NCBI GenBank assembly: GCA_041633555.1
Contig: JBFKFZ010000010.1
Coordinates: 16,422 to 80,421 of the forward strand
Source: JAHEAO01 sp041633555
Lineage (GTDB): Bacteria; Pseudomonadota; Alphaproteobacteria; Rhodobacterales; Rhodobacteraceae
Reading direction: 5' to 3'
Length of the DNA stretch: 64,000 bases
Shown here: positions 49,965 to 58,598 of the stretch, one piece after another
How the letters are laid out: each line of letters starts with the position of its first letter
How positions within the stretch are numbered: the stretch's first letter is position 1
Position numbers and translations under genes: made by a program
The notes under the pieces: generated by a model
The model's input: only the letters and a program-made list of their open reading frames with translations
What the model was told of the DNA's origin: nothing
Databases searched by the model: none

Positions 49965-51220
49965 GCGGCGAGCCTTTCGCGTAGGTCGGCAAGGCGCGGC
50001 GCCTTCTCTACCGGGCCATAAAGCGCAAGCGCCATATCGCCTTTCATCATCTGCACCGCGAAATCGCGAACATCGCCCGTCGTGACGGCGTCGATGCGGC
50101 TGATGGTCTCTTCAAGCTCCGGCACCCGGCCCCAGATCGAGACCATGCGCGCCATACGTTCCGCCCGCGACGACGGACTTTCCAGCCCCATCAGCAAGCC
50201 GGCCTTCATCTGCGCCCGTGCCCGCGCCACTTCGGCGGGCGTCATGTCATTGGCACTGCGCTTCAACTCTTCCATGGTAATGTCTGCAAGCTCTCCGATA
50301 TCCTCGGCGCTCGTCCCGGCATAGATCGTGGTCATGCCAGTTTCGGCATAGGCGCCGGTCTGGGCGTAGATCGAGTAGCACAGGCCGCGCTTTTCGCGGA
50401 TTTCCTGAAAAAGCCGCGAGGACATGCCGCCGCCAAAGGCCGTCGAGAAGATCTGCGCTGTGTAGATCGCATCATCGAGGTATCCGGGACTCTCAAAGCC
50501 AAGCGCGAAATGCACTTGTTCCAGCGCCTTGACCTCGTGCCGCTCGCCGCTTTCAAACCGCGCGTCGGTCTGGATGAAGGCAGGCTGCGCGGTCAGGTGA
50601 CCGAACAGTTGTTCGGTGCTTCGCACGATCTGATCGTGATCGACCGCACCAGCCGCCGACAGGATCATACGTTCCGGTCCATAATGCTCGGCAACGAAAT
50701 CCGAGAGGTCGGCGCGGGCAAAGCTCGACACCCGCTCGCAGGGGCCGAGAATGGTGCGGCCAAGCGGCTGTTCGGGATAAGCGCTTTCCTGCAGCCAGTC
50801 GAAGATGACGTCGTCGGGTGTGTCCAGGGCCTGGCCGATCTCCTGCAGGATCACGCCGCGCTCGACTTCGATCTCGGCAGGGTCGAAGACCGGGTTCAGC
50901 AAAATATCGGCGATGACATCGAGCGAAAGCGGCACATCGGCCCTGAGCACACGGGCGTAGAACGCCGTCAACTCACGGCTGGTATAGGCGTTGATATAGC
51001 CGCCGACATCCTCGATTTCCTCGGCGATCTGCAGGGCGCTGCGGCGCATTGTGCCCTTGAAGGCCATATGCTCAAGGAAATGCGCGATGCCGTTCTGTTC
51101 CAGCCGCTCGTGGCGGCCACCGGCATCAACCCAGATGCCGATCGAAGCCGATTCGAGGCCCGGCATGTGTTCGGTGACGACACGAAAGCCGTTGGGCAGG
51201 GTGTGAAGCTGGACTGTCAA
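49961..51220 (-). CDS. M16 family zinc metallopeptidase (PqqL/MPP-like)
   Basis: A 419-residue pitrilysin-family protease. The inverted zinc motif HFLEH is at 47-51 (His47, Glu50, His51), and the second-domain signature GGGMSSRLFQEIREKRGLCY is present. It resembles mitochondrial processing peptidase beta, as many alphaproteobacterial relatives do. Translation starts at a TTG (51220) that overlaps the thrC stop in TTGA. No signal peptide, so it is probably cytoplasmic. The partner in catalysis and its substrate are unknown. Coupled upstream to thrC and downstream to a RimJ-like gene. Confidence 0.93.
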   Translation of the reverse strand: MTVQLHTLPNGFRVVTEHMPGLESASIGIWVDAGGRHERLEQNGIAHFLEHMAFKGTMRRSALQIAEEIEDVGGYINAYTSRELTAFYARVLRADVPLSLDVIADILLNPVFDPAEIEVERGVILQEIGQALDTPDDVIFDWLQESAYPEQPLGRTILGPCERVSSFARADLSDFVAEHYGPERMILSAAGAVDHDQIVRSTEQLFGHLTAQPAFIQTDARFESGERHEVKALEQVHFALGFESPGYLDDAIYTAQIFSTAFGGGMSSRLFQEIREKRGLCYSIYAQTGAYAETGMTTIYAGTSAEDIGELADITMEELKRSANDMTPAEVARARAQMKAGLLMGLESPSSRAERMARMVSIWGRVPELEETISRIDAVTTGDVRDFAVQMMKGDMALALYGPVEKAPRLADLRERLAA

Positions 51221-52605
51221 CGCGAGCGGCGCTCCCTGATCAGTGTTTCCAGCGCGTCCAGATCGTTTGCGACCGGGGTCACGCGTTCGGGGCGTTCATA
51301 GAGGTCGGTCATCCGATTTGGAAGGGGCGGTCGGATGCCGGTTGCGGCCTCGACAGCATCCGGGAATTTGGCCGGATGCGCCGTGGCCAGAGTCACCATC
51401 GGCGTGCTGCCGAGATGATCCTCGGCCACTCTGACACCAACGGCCGTATGCGGGCAGAGGATCTCGCCAGTACGTTCGTGCATGTCGCGGATCGTGGCGC
51501 TGGTCTCCTCTTCCGACACACGGCCAGAGGCGAATGTCTCGCGCAGGGATTGCAAAGCGCCCTGGCTGACCTTGAACCCGCCACCAGACTTCAGTTCGTC
51601 CATCATTTGCGCCACCGCCGCGCCATCGCGGCCATAGGCATCAAAGAGCGCCCGCTCGAAGTTCGAGGATACCTGGATATCCATCGACGGGCTGATCGAG
51701 GGTGCTACGCCTTCGGTTTTGTAGGCGCCCGTCGTGAACGCGCGGTGCAGTATGTCATTCTGATTGGTGGCGATCACCAGTTTCTCGATCGGCAGCCCCA
51801 TCCGGCGGGCGATGTAGCCTGCAAAGATGTCGCCAAAATTGCCGGTCGGTACGCTGAAGCTAACCGGGCGATGCGGCGCACCCAGGCTGATCGCGGCGGT
51901 GAAGTAATAGACTACCTGCGCCAGCACCCGAGCCCAGTTGATCGAGTTGACCCCTGCCAGCCGCACCTCGTCGCGGAAGCCGAAATCGTTGAACATGTCC
52001 TTGAGCCGGCCCTGGCAATCGTCGAAATCGCCATTCACAGCCAGCGCATGGACATTCGCCTCGGCGGGCGTGGTCATCTGCCGGCGCTGCACTTCAGACA
52101 CCCGGCCATGCGGAAACAGGATAAAGACATCGACCGCATCGAGACCCCTGAACGCCTCGATCGCCGCCGACCCGGTATCGCCCGAAGTCGCGCCGACGAT
52201 CGTCACCTGCTCGCCGCGTCGCGTGAGCGCGGTCTCGAACAACTGGCCGATCAGCTGCATTGCGAAGTCCTTGAAGGCCAATGTCGGGCCGTGGAAAAGC
52301 TCCATCAGGAAGTGGTTTGGGCCGAGCTGCACCAGTGGCGCGCGGGCATCATGCCCGAATCCCTGATAAGCGCGGGAGATAGCACCGACGAAGTCGGCAT
52401 CCGAGAAGCTGTCGCCCACGAACGGCGCCATAACCCGGTGTGCGGCCTCCTCATATGTCATGCCAGCCAATCCGGCGATATCGGCAGGCGTCATCTCGGG
52501 GATGGTCTCGGGGACGTAGAGCCCGCCATCGCGGGCAAGCCCGGTCAGCATGGCTTCTTCGAAGGTCAGCACCGGGGCCTGGCCGCGGGTCGAGATATAG
52601 CGCAT
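51217..52605 (-). CDS. thrC: threonine synthase
   Basis: A 462-residue PLP enzyme that makes threonine from O-phosphohomoserine. It begins MRYISTRGQAPVLTFEEAML, the PLP lysine is in LAFKDFAMQL (Lys112), and VGATSGDTGSAAIEAFRGLD and PTGNFGDIFAGYIARRMGLP are the phosphate- and PLP-binding motifs. It has the typical long form seen in Proteobacteria and fungi. It starts 12 bp downstream of the SURF1 stop and overlaps the M16 gene by four bases (TTGA). This gene order (SURF1-thrC-M16-GNAT) is common in Rhodobacterales. Confidence 0.97.
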   Translation of the reverse strand: MRYISTRGQAPVLTFEEAMLTGLARDGGLYVPETIPEMTPADIAGLAGMTYEEAAHRVMAPFVGDSFSDADFVGAISRAYQGFGHDARAPLVQLGPNHFLMELFHGPTLAFKDFAMQLIGQLFETALTRRGEQVTIVGATSGDTGSAAIEAFRGLDAVDVFILFPHGRVSEVQRRQMTTPAEANVHALAVNGDFDDCQGRLKDMFNDFGFRDEVRLAGVNSINWARVLAQVVYYFTAAISLGAPHRPVSFSVPTGNFGDIFAGYIARRMGLPIEKLVIATNQNDILHRAFTTGAYKTEGVAPSISPSMDIQVSSNFERALFDAYGRDGAAVAQMMDELKSGGGFKVSQGALQSLRETFASGRVSEEETSATIRDMHERTGEILCPHTAVGVRVAEDHLGSTPMVTLATAHPAKFPDAVEAATGIRPPLPNRMTDLYERPERVTPVANDLDALETLIRERRSR

Positions 52606-52617
52606 GAATTCCCTGCC

Positions 52618-53286
52618 CTAGCTGGTTTGCCGCTTGATACGCCAGAGCAGATAGACTGTCATCCCCAACCAGATCGCGGCCAGCGAAAACCAGGTAATCG
52701 CATAATGCAGGTGGTCGTTGGGGATGCCCTCTGTTCCCAGCGGCAGGGATTCGATCCCGTCGCCGGTGTCGGACCGCGCGATGACCAGCACCGGTTCAGT
52801 GTCCAGTCGCTCGGCCAGATCCGCGATATCGCGGGCGAACCAGATATTTCCGTCCATGTCGTTTGCGGGAGTCGAATCTGTGCGGTCGTCGGGCCAGTGC
52901 AAGTTGCCGATCACCGTTACATCATGCAGCGCGCGCGGCGCGTCCTTGTCCTCAGCCCGGACAAAGCCGCGATCCAACAGGAATCGGCGACCGCCAGTAT
53001 CCAGCGACGTGATGATCCGGTAACCAGCACCGATCTGCTTGCGGCTGACCAGCACGTGTGCCTCTTCCTCGCCCAGTCGCCCTGTGACCTCGACGGGCAG
53101 GTAGCGGTCGCGCCCGGGGGAGATAGCCTCGGGCACCGGCACCGGATCGGCGTCAATTCGCGCCTCGATCCCTGCCAGCACGCCCTCTTTCCACCCGAGG
53201 CGCTGTACCTGCCAGATGCCCAGTGACAGCAGCACAGCCGCACCAATCAAACCAAAGAGCAGGGGCGCGATCATTGCCCTTGTCAT
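52618..53286 (-). CDS. SURF1-family cytochrome oxidase assembly protein
   Basis: A 222-residue membrane protein with two transmembrane segments, near the N-terminus (MIAPLLFGLIGAAVLLSLGI) and the C-terminus (HYAITWFSLAAIWLGMTVYL), bracketing a periplasmic domain. The signatures GIWQVQRLGWKEGVLAGIEA and YLPVEVTGRLGEEEAHVLV are those of SURF1, which helps insert heme a into subunit I of cytochrome c oxidase. The ATG at 53286 follows GGAGG. It is downstream of coxC, separated by a hairpin, and upstream of thrC. Confidence 0.93.
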   Translation of the reverse strand: MTRAMIAPLLFGLIGAAVLLSLGIWQVQRLGWKEGVLAGIEARIDADPVPVPEAISPGRDRYLPVEVTGRLGEEEAHVLVSRKQIGAGYRIITSLDTGGRRFLLDRGFVRAEDKDAPRALHDVTVIGNLHWPDDRTDSTPANDMDGNIWFARDIADLAERLDTEPVLVIARSDTGDGIESLPLGTEGIPNDHLHYAITWFSLAAIWLGMTVYLLWRIKRQTS

Positions 53287-53304
53287 CCACCGCCTCCAAG
53301 CAAA

Positions 53305-53329
53305 GGGCGCGAGGGATGCCCCCGCGCCC
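53305..53329 (-). terminator. hairpin between coxC and the SURF1 gene
   Basis: On the minus strand GGGCGCG, an 11-base loop and CGCGCCC form a 7-bp GC stem followed by TTTGCTT. It could end or attenuate the cox operon before the SURF1 gene, whose start lies 19 bp further on. Confidence 0.5.
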
Positions 53330-53390
53330 GCCGTCACTGATTTTCAAAGATCCTCGCAGCGGGCAAAGCCCGACCAGGGCGGAAAGCTCC

Positions 53391-54191
53391 TCAGCCGCCC
53401 CAGACATAGACCGCGGCAAACAGGAAGAGCCAGACCACATCGACGAAATGCCAGTACCAAGCGGCGGCCTCGAACCCCAGATGATGCTCAGGCGTGAAAT
53501 GGCCTTTCATCGCGCGCAGCAGACAGACCAGGAGGAAGACCGTGCCGATGACTACATGGAAGCCGTGAAAGCCGGTCGCCATGAAGAAATTTGCTCCGTA
53601 GATGTTGCCGGAAAATCCGAAAGCCGCATGGCTGTATTCATAGGCCTGCAGGATCGTAAAGAACACGCCGAGGACGACGGCCAGGATCAGACCGTTGACC
53701 AGGTCCTTGCGGTTGTTGTCATGCGCAATCGCGTGGTGCGCCCAAGTGGCGGCAGCCCCGGAACAGAGCAGGATCAGCGTGTTGATCAGCGGCAGATGCC
53801 AGGGGTCGAAAGTCTCGATCCCGGCCGGCGGCCAGACCCCGTCGACCAACGGGCTTTCCGGCCCCATCGGGTACATTGCGTGCTTGAAGAAGCTCCAGAA
53901 CCAGGCGGCGAAGAACATCACTTCGGACATGATGAACATCAGCATGCCGTAGCGCAGGCCAATCATCACCACCGGCGTATGATCGCCCACATGCGCCTCA
54001 TGCACGACTTCCGACCACCAAGCATACATCGTGTAGAGCACCCCCACGAAGCCGATCAGCGCTACGAAGGGCGTGTACTCGTGAAACCAGAGCACCGCCC
54101 CAAAGAGCATCACAAAGGCAGAGACGGCACCGAGGAACGGCCAGATTGACGGGTGCAGGATGTGGTAGTCGTGGTTCTTTTCGTGCGCCAT
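53391..54191 (-). CDS. coxC: cytochrome c oxidase subunit III
   Basis: A 266-residue seven-helix membrane protein. It begins MAHEKNHDYHILHPSIWPFL, continues AFVMLFGAVLWFHEYTPFVA, and has the conserved MSEVMFFAAWFWSFFKHAMY, WHLPLINTLILLCSGAAATW and FFMATGFHGFHVVIGTVFLL with the phospholipid-contacting residues. It stabilises subunit I and binds lipid; it carries no cofactor. It follows ctaG on the minus strand after 21 bp. Subunit I (coxA) is not in the window, a common arrangement in Paracoccus-type genomes, where it is encoded elsewhere. Confidence 0.97.
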   Translation of the reverse strand: MAHEKNHDYHILHPSIWPFLGAVSAFVMLFGAVLWFHEYTPFVALIGFVGVLYTMYAWWSEVVHEAHVGDHTPVVMIGLRYGMLMFIMSEVMFFAAWFWSFFKHAMYPMGPESPLVDGVWPPAGIETFDPWHLPLINTLILLCSGAAATWAHHAIAHDNNRKDLVNGLILAVVLGVFFTILQAYEYSHAAFGFSGNIYGANFFMATGFHGFHVVIGTVFLLVCLLRAMKGHFTPEHHLGFEAAAWYWHFVDVVWLFLFAAVYVWGG

Positions 54192-54212
54192 TTGCGATCC
54201 CTCGTTCGGGCT

Positions 54213-54782
54213 TTAGTTGGACCCCTCCGAGACCGCCAGTCTGGCAAACTCCTCGGGAAGGTCGGTTTCATGGAATGTGTAGGACAGCGTGATGTAATTT
54301 ACAAACTTTGCGTCTCGGTCGCGGGTAATTCCCGGGTCGACATAGAAGCTGACGGGCATCTGGACGGTTTCACCGGGCTGCAAGACCTGCTCTTCAAAGC
54401 AGAAACAGTCGATCTTGGTGAAAAAGCCGCCTGCCTCGTATGGCGTAACATTGAAACTGGCGGTACCGGCAATGACCGAACTGGTGGGGTTTGTCGCTTC
54501 GTAGAAGGCCAGACCGGTTTCCCCGATCTTCAACTCCATCTCGCGGACCAAAGGCTTGAAATGCCATGGCAGGTCACGTTCGACATTGGCGTCAAAGCGG
54601 ACTTTTATCGTGCGGTCCAGGATTTCGTCCGACCCGGCATCGGCGACGGAGGTGGCGCCGCCAAACCCGGTGACGCGGCAAAACCAGTCATAGAACGGCA
54701 CCGAGGCCCAGGCCAGCGCACCCATCACGACGACGACGCCAAGGGTCTGCGCCAGAGTGCGATGCTTGCCGGTCAGTTTCAT
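54213..54782 (-). CDS. ctaG: cytochrome c oxidase assembly protein CtaG (Cox11)
   Basis: A 189-residue copper chaperone. There is one N-terminal transmembrane helix (TLGVVVVMGALAWASVPFYD) and a periplasmic immunoglobulin-like domain with the copper motif CFCFEEQ (Cys126 and Cys128); the conserved CxC delivers copper to CuB in subunit I. The stretch FFTKIDCFCFEEQVLQPGET is diagnostic. The start overlaps the small upstream gene's stop in ATGA, so both are translated together. Confidence 0.96.
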   Translation of the reverse strand: MKLTGKHRTLAQTLGVVVVMGALAWASVPFYDWFCRVTGFGGATSVADAGSDEILDRTIKVRFDANVERDLPWHFKPLVREMELKIGETGLAFYEATNPTSSVIAGTASFNVTPYEAGGFFTKIDCFCFEEQVLQPGETVQMPVSFYVDPGITRDRDAKFVNYITLSYTFHETDLPEEFARLAVSEGSN

Positions 54783-54940
54783 TGCCGGACCTCTTTTGCC
54801 GCAATCTCCGGGTCGAGCACCTTGACCTTGACCACGGTCAACCCAAAAACCAGCGCCACCAGAAAGGCCAGCGCCAGACCGACACCCAGATTACGCCCGA
54901 AGCGGCGGTTGTGAATCTCATGCTCCTTTGCCAGACCCAT
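54779..54940 (-). CDS. 53-residue membrane protein in the cox cluster
   Basis: A short gene hidden between cyoE and ctaG. From the ATG at 54940 it encodes a soluble N-terminus (MGLAKEHEIHNRRFGRNLGV), one transmembrane segment (GLALAFLVALVFGLTVVKVK) and an acidic-to-basic tail ending EVRQ. Its ATG shares one base with the cyoE TGA, and its TGA overlaps the ctaG ATG by four bases, so it must be translated in step with both. In Paracoccus a small ORF of this kind lies at the same place and is usually annotated as a CoxF-like or hypothetical protein. A role in oxidase assembly is inferred from position. Confidence 0.85.
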   Translation of the reverse strand: MGLAKEHEIHNRRFGRNLGVGLALAFLVALVFGLTVVKVKVLDPEIAAKEVRQ

Positions 54941-55872
54941 CACCAGCCTCCGATCCCGAAGCCACGCAACGTGGCCTCGATCAGCAGCATGCCGAAATGC
55001 AAGAACAGGTAATAGAGCGAAAACCGGAAAAAGGCCTTCTCGGTCCTGTAGCCATCAGCCTCGGCCTGAACCTCGTCGCGGCGCTGGATTTCCAGCGCCC
55101 CCTTGACGAACCAGAGGTTCATCGCGACGGCAGCAATCATATAAACCGGACCCGCGATCGAGGTCATCCCGAGACCCAGCGCCACGGGGGCCAGCAAGAT
55201 CGTGTAGGCAAGGATATGGTTGCGCGTAACGCGGCGGCCATGTGTAACCGTCAGCATCGGCACGCCTGCATTCGAATAATCATCCTTCATGAACAGCGCC
55301 AATGCCCAGAAATGCGGCGGCGTCCACATGAAGATCAGCGCGAACATAAGCGCGCTTTCCATCGAAATGCCGCTGGTCGCCGCAGCCCAGCCAATCATCG
55401 GCGGAAAGGCCCCGGCTGCGCCACCGATCACGATGTTCTGCGGTGTCCAGCGTTTCAGCCAGATCGTGTAGACTACGGCGTAAAAGAAGATGGTAAAGGC
55501 AAGCAGCGCGGCGGCGATAATGTTCGCGGCCAGCGCCAGCATCACGACCGCCATGCCCGAAAGCGCAATGCCGATGGCGAAAGCCTCCTCGGCGGTGACT
55601 TTTCCCGCCGGCACCGGGCGACCTCTGGTGCGGTTCATGATCCGGTCAATATCGGCATCGTACCACATGTTCAACGCGCCCGAGGCCCCTGCCCCGATGG
55701 CGATGAACAGGATCGAGGCGAAGCCGACGACCGGATGCACATCAACAGGCGCCACCAACAGCCCAACTAGGGCGGTAAAAACCACAAGCGACATGACGCG
55801 CGGCTTCAACAGCGCGACATAATCGCCGAATCCGGCCTCTTTGTCGTGTTCAAGGACGCTTGTATCAGTCAT
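54940..55872 (-). CDS. cyoE: protoheme IX farnesyltransferase (heme O synthase)
   Basis: A 310-residue membrane prenyltransferase (UbiA family, also called CtaB/Cox10) that adds a farnesyl group to heme b to make heme O, the precursor of heme a. The Asp-rich motif ALNMWYDADIDRIMNRTRGR is the diphosphate/Mg2+ site, and a second polar loop FKDDYSNAGVPMLTVTHGRR is conserved. About nine hydrophobic segments are present. It lies 51 bp downstream of coxB and overlaps the small gene by one base. Confidence 0.97.
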   Translation of the reverse strand: MTDTSVLEHDKEAGFGDYVALLKPRVMSLVVFTALVGLLVAPVDVHPVVGFASILFIAIGAGASGALNMWYDADIDRIMNRTRGRPVPAGKVTAEEAFAIGIALSGMAVVMLALAANIIAAALLAFTIFFYAVVYTIWLKRWTPQNIVIGGAAGAFPPMIGWAAATSGISMESALMFALIFMWTPPHFWALALFMKDDYSNAGVPMLTVTHGRRVTRNHILAYTILLAPVALGLGMTSIAGPVYMIAAVAMNLWFVKGALEIQRRDEVQAEADGYRTEKAFFRFSLYYLFLHFGMLLIEATLRGFGIGGW

Positions 55873-55923
55873 TCATCAGCCTTGGGTCCTAGCGATCGCA
55901 CCGTTGCGCGGCCGCTGACGGGA

Positions 55924-56787
55924 TCAATCGTTCGACGCCACGGTCACTGGCGCAGGCACACCCGCATATTCCTCGATCGCCCCTGTCAGCCAAATGTCGT
56001 AGGCTGCCTCGCTGACCACTTTCACGGTGATCGGCATATAGGCGTGGTCCTTGCCGCAAAGCTCGGAGCACTGGCCGAAATAGATGCCCTCCCGCTCGGC
56101 CTTGAACCAAAGCTGCGCCAGACGACCCGGCACACCGTCTTGCTTGACGCCAAAGGCCGGCATCGCCCAGGCGTGGATCACGTCTGCCGCGGTAATCTGC
56201 ATAACGATGGTCTTGTTCACTGGCACCACGACCGCAGTGTCGGTCGCCAGAAGATATTCGTCCTGGCTGTATCCGTTCTCTTCCAGTTCTTCGCGGGTCA
56301 GCATGAAGCTGTCGAACGAAAACTCGCTATCGGGATATTCGTAGGTCCAGTACCACTGGTTGCCGATGGCCTTGATCGTGACATCGCCTTCCGGGATTTC
56401 CTGTTGTTTGAACAGGATCGGCAGCGAGAACGCACCGATGAAGACGAGAATGATTATCGGAACGATGGTCCAGGTGACCTCGATCGGCGTGTTGTGCGTG
56501 AAGCGCGCGGGGTTCGGATTGGACCGGCGGTTGTAGCGAAGAATGACCACAGCGAGCAGCAGCACCACGAACACCACGATCACACCGATGATGATGTTGA
56601 TCATGCTGTCAAGCCAATGAATGTCGCGCGCCAGTTCCGTGACGGCAGGCTGGAAACTGGTGCCGCCGGGCACCGGTTTGCCAATGACTTCCAGGCCTTC
56701 AAGCCCGTCCTGAGCAGTGGCGGCACCCGCCGCGAGAGTCGCCCCGATGCTAGCCCAGAGGGCCGAAATTCTGTTACTTACCCGCAT
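55924..56787 (-). CDS. coxB: cytochrome c oxidase subunit II
   Basis: A 287-residue subunit with an N-terminal signal segment (MRVSNRISALWASIGATLAA), two transmembrane helices (INIIIGVIVVFVVLLLAVVI and VTWTIVPIIILVFIGAFSLP) and a periplasmic cupredoxin domain. The CuA site is complete: HAWAMPAFGV (His), then CSELCGKDHAYM at 240-251 (Cys240, Cys244, His248, Met251), which takes electrons from cytochrome c. The start at 56787 follows GGAAG; the longer in-frame extension would cover the tldD promoter. First gene of the cox assembly cluster, divergent from tldD. Confidence 0.97.
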   Translation of the reverse strand: MRVSNRISALWASIGATLAAGAATAQDGLEGLEVIGKPVPGGTSFQPAVTELARDIHWLDSMINIIIGVIVVFVVLLLAVVILRYNRRSNPNPARFTHNTPIEVTWTIVPIIILVFIGAFSLPILFKQQEIPEGDVTIKAIGNQWYWTYEYPDSEFSFDSFMLTREELEENGYSQDEYLLATDTAVVVPVNKTIVMQITAADVIHAWAMPAFGVKQDGVPGRLAQLWFKAEREGIYFGQCSELCGKDHAYMPITVKVVSEAAYDIWLTGAIEEYAGVPAPVTVASND

Positions 56788-56968
56788 ATTCACTTCCTGT
56801 CCGACTTTGGGCGCAATGCGCCAGCGCTTCGGGTCCTCCGGCATGCCATACGGAATCCCCGTTGTGTCTAGGCCGTGTGAAACCATATTAGTAGATCGTA
56901 AACAAGCAAATCCAATGCGGCAATGATCCGTATCGATCGATTTGTTCCGCCCAGAACCGAGGTGATTC

Positions 56969-58399
56969 ATGCCGGAAGACCGTTTTCGCCCCTTCGAAAC
57001 TGCACTCGATCAGGACCGCGCCTTGGCTTTGCTGAGCGATGCAGTGGCCGGGGCCGACGATGGAGAACTGTTCTTAGAACGGCGCCGCTCCGAGGTTCTG
57101 GTCTTCGATGATGGCCGCGTGAAGAATGCGAGCTACGATGCCTCGGAGGGCTTCGGCCTGCGGGCAGTATGTGGTGAGACCGCCGGGTATGCCCATTCCA
57201 CGGAAATCTCGGAGAAGGCCTTACAGCGCGCAGTCGAGACAGCCCGCCTTGCCGTCGGCGAAGGCGGCGCCACTCTGGCGGCCACGCCGCCAGCCACGAA
57301 CCGACGGCTCTATTCCGATAAGGATCCGCTCCTGGATGCGAGTTTCCCGGTCAAGATCGAGACGCTGCGCGAGATCGACGCTTTCGCAAGGGAGCTCGAC
57401 AAGCGCGTGGTACAGGTTTCGGCCACTATCGCGGCCTCGATGCAAGAGGTCGAGATCCTACGGCCCGAGGGCCACCTGGTGCGCGACGCCCGACCGATGG
57501 TGCGGGTCAATGTCTCGGTGATCGTGGAAGAGAACGGCAGGCGCGAATCCGGGAACTATGGTTCTGGCGGGCGCTACGCTTTGACCGGACTGATCGCGCC
57601 GGCGGAATGGCAATCCGCGGTGCGCGAGGCATTGCGAATCGCGCTGGTGAACCTCGAGGCGGAGCCTGCACCTGCCGGTGTCATGGATGTGGCCCTTGGC
57701 GCGGGCTGGCCCGGGATCCTCTTGCACGAAGCCATCGGCCACGGGCTGGAAGGCGACTTCAACCGCAAGAAGACCTCGGCCTTTGCCGGGCTGATGGGCC
57801 AGCAAATCGCCTCGAAGGGCGTGACGGTTCTCGATGACGGCACGATTCCGGACCGGCGCGGCTCGCTCAGCGTCGATGACGAGGGAACACCGAGCGGAAA
57901 GAACGTGCTGATCGAGGATGGCGTGTTGGTCGGCTACATGCAGGACCGGCAGAACGCGCGGCTGATGGGCGTAACGCCAACGGGCAACGGACGGCGTGAA
58001 AGCTTCGCCCATGCGCCCATGCCGCGGATGACCAACACCTACATGCTAGGCGGCGAAGCCGATCCCGCCGAGATCGTGGCAGACGTGAAGGACGGCATCT
58101 ATGCGGTCGGATTTGGCGGCGGCCAGGTCGACATCACCAACGGCAAATTCGTCTTCTCCTGCACCGAGGCCTACCGGGTGCGGGACGGCAAGGTTGGTGC
58201 ACCGGTCAAGGGCGCAACGCTGATCGGCGATGGGGCCACGGCGCTGAAGAAGATCCAGGCGATCGGAAATGACATGAAAATCGATCCCGGCATCGGCAAT
58301 TGCGGCAAGGCCGGGCAATGGGTTCCGGTCGGTGTGGGCCAGCCGACATTGCTGATCGGTGGGCTGACGGTAGGTGGCTCCGCGGCCCGAAACCTTTGA
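56969..58399 (+). CDS. tldD: metalloprotease TldD
   Basis: A 476-residue zinc protease of the TldD/PmbA pair, which degrades small unfolded peptides and matures microcins. The zinc motif is HEAIGHGLEGD starting at His253 (HExxxH). The DDGRVKNASYDASEGFGLRA N-terminal strand and VGFGGGQVDITNGKFVFSCT near the C-terminus are typical. It is divergent from coxB, a conserved arrangement in Rhodobacterales. The partner tldE/pmbA is not in the window. The ATG at 56969 follows GAGGTGATTC. Confidence 0.96.
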   Translation: MPEDRFRPFETALDQDRALALLSDAVAGADDGELFLERRRSEVLVFDDGRVKNASYDASEGFGLRAVCGETAGYAHSTEISEKALQRAVETARLAVGEGGATLAATPPATNRRLYSDKDPLLDASFPVKIETLREIDAFARELDKRVVQVSATIAASMQEVEILRPEGHLVRDARPMVRVNVSVIVEENGRRESGNYGSGGRYALTGLIAPAEWQSAVREALRIALVNLEAEPAPAGVMDVALGAGWPGILLHEAIGHGLEGDFNRKKTSAFAGLMGQQIASKGVTVLDDGTIPDRRGSLSVDDEGTPSGKNVLIEDGVLVGYMQDRQNARLMGVTPTGNGRRESFAHAPMPRMTNTYMLGGEADPAEIVADVKDGIYAVGFGGGQVDITNGKFVFSCTEAYRVRDGKVGAPVKGATLIGDGATALKKIQAIGNDMKIDPGIGNCGKAGQWVPVGVGQPTLLIGGLTVGGSAARNL

Positions 58400-58598
58400 A
58401 AGATGGCGTGATGCCCCGTATTCTTGAATGCCTGGACGTGGCAAATGCCGGCTGTCTATGGGCACCGGCACCATCCGCCGGATGCCTTTTTCACCGGCGA
58501 CGGGAAGTCTGTCAAAATTGAGCTGATTCCCGATATCCGTACACGAGTCGTTAACCATCTCCTGCGCATGTAGTGCACAGCAGGAGACGGAGACGAGG

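Noticed and set aside
51376..53226. A 616-codon open frame antisense to thrC and the SURF1 gene
   Set aside because: High GC makes long antisense frames common; the product has no family-like pattern, while both minus-strand genes are complete with conserved motifs and overlap-coupled neighbours.
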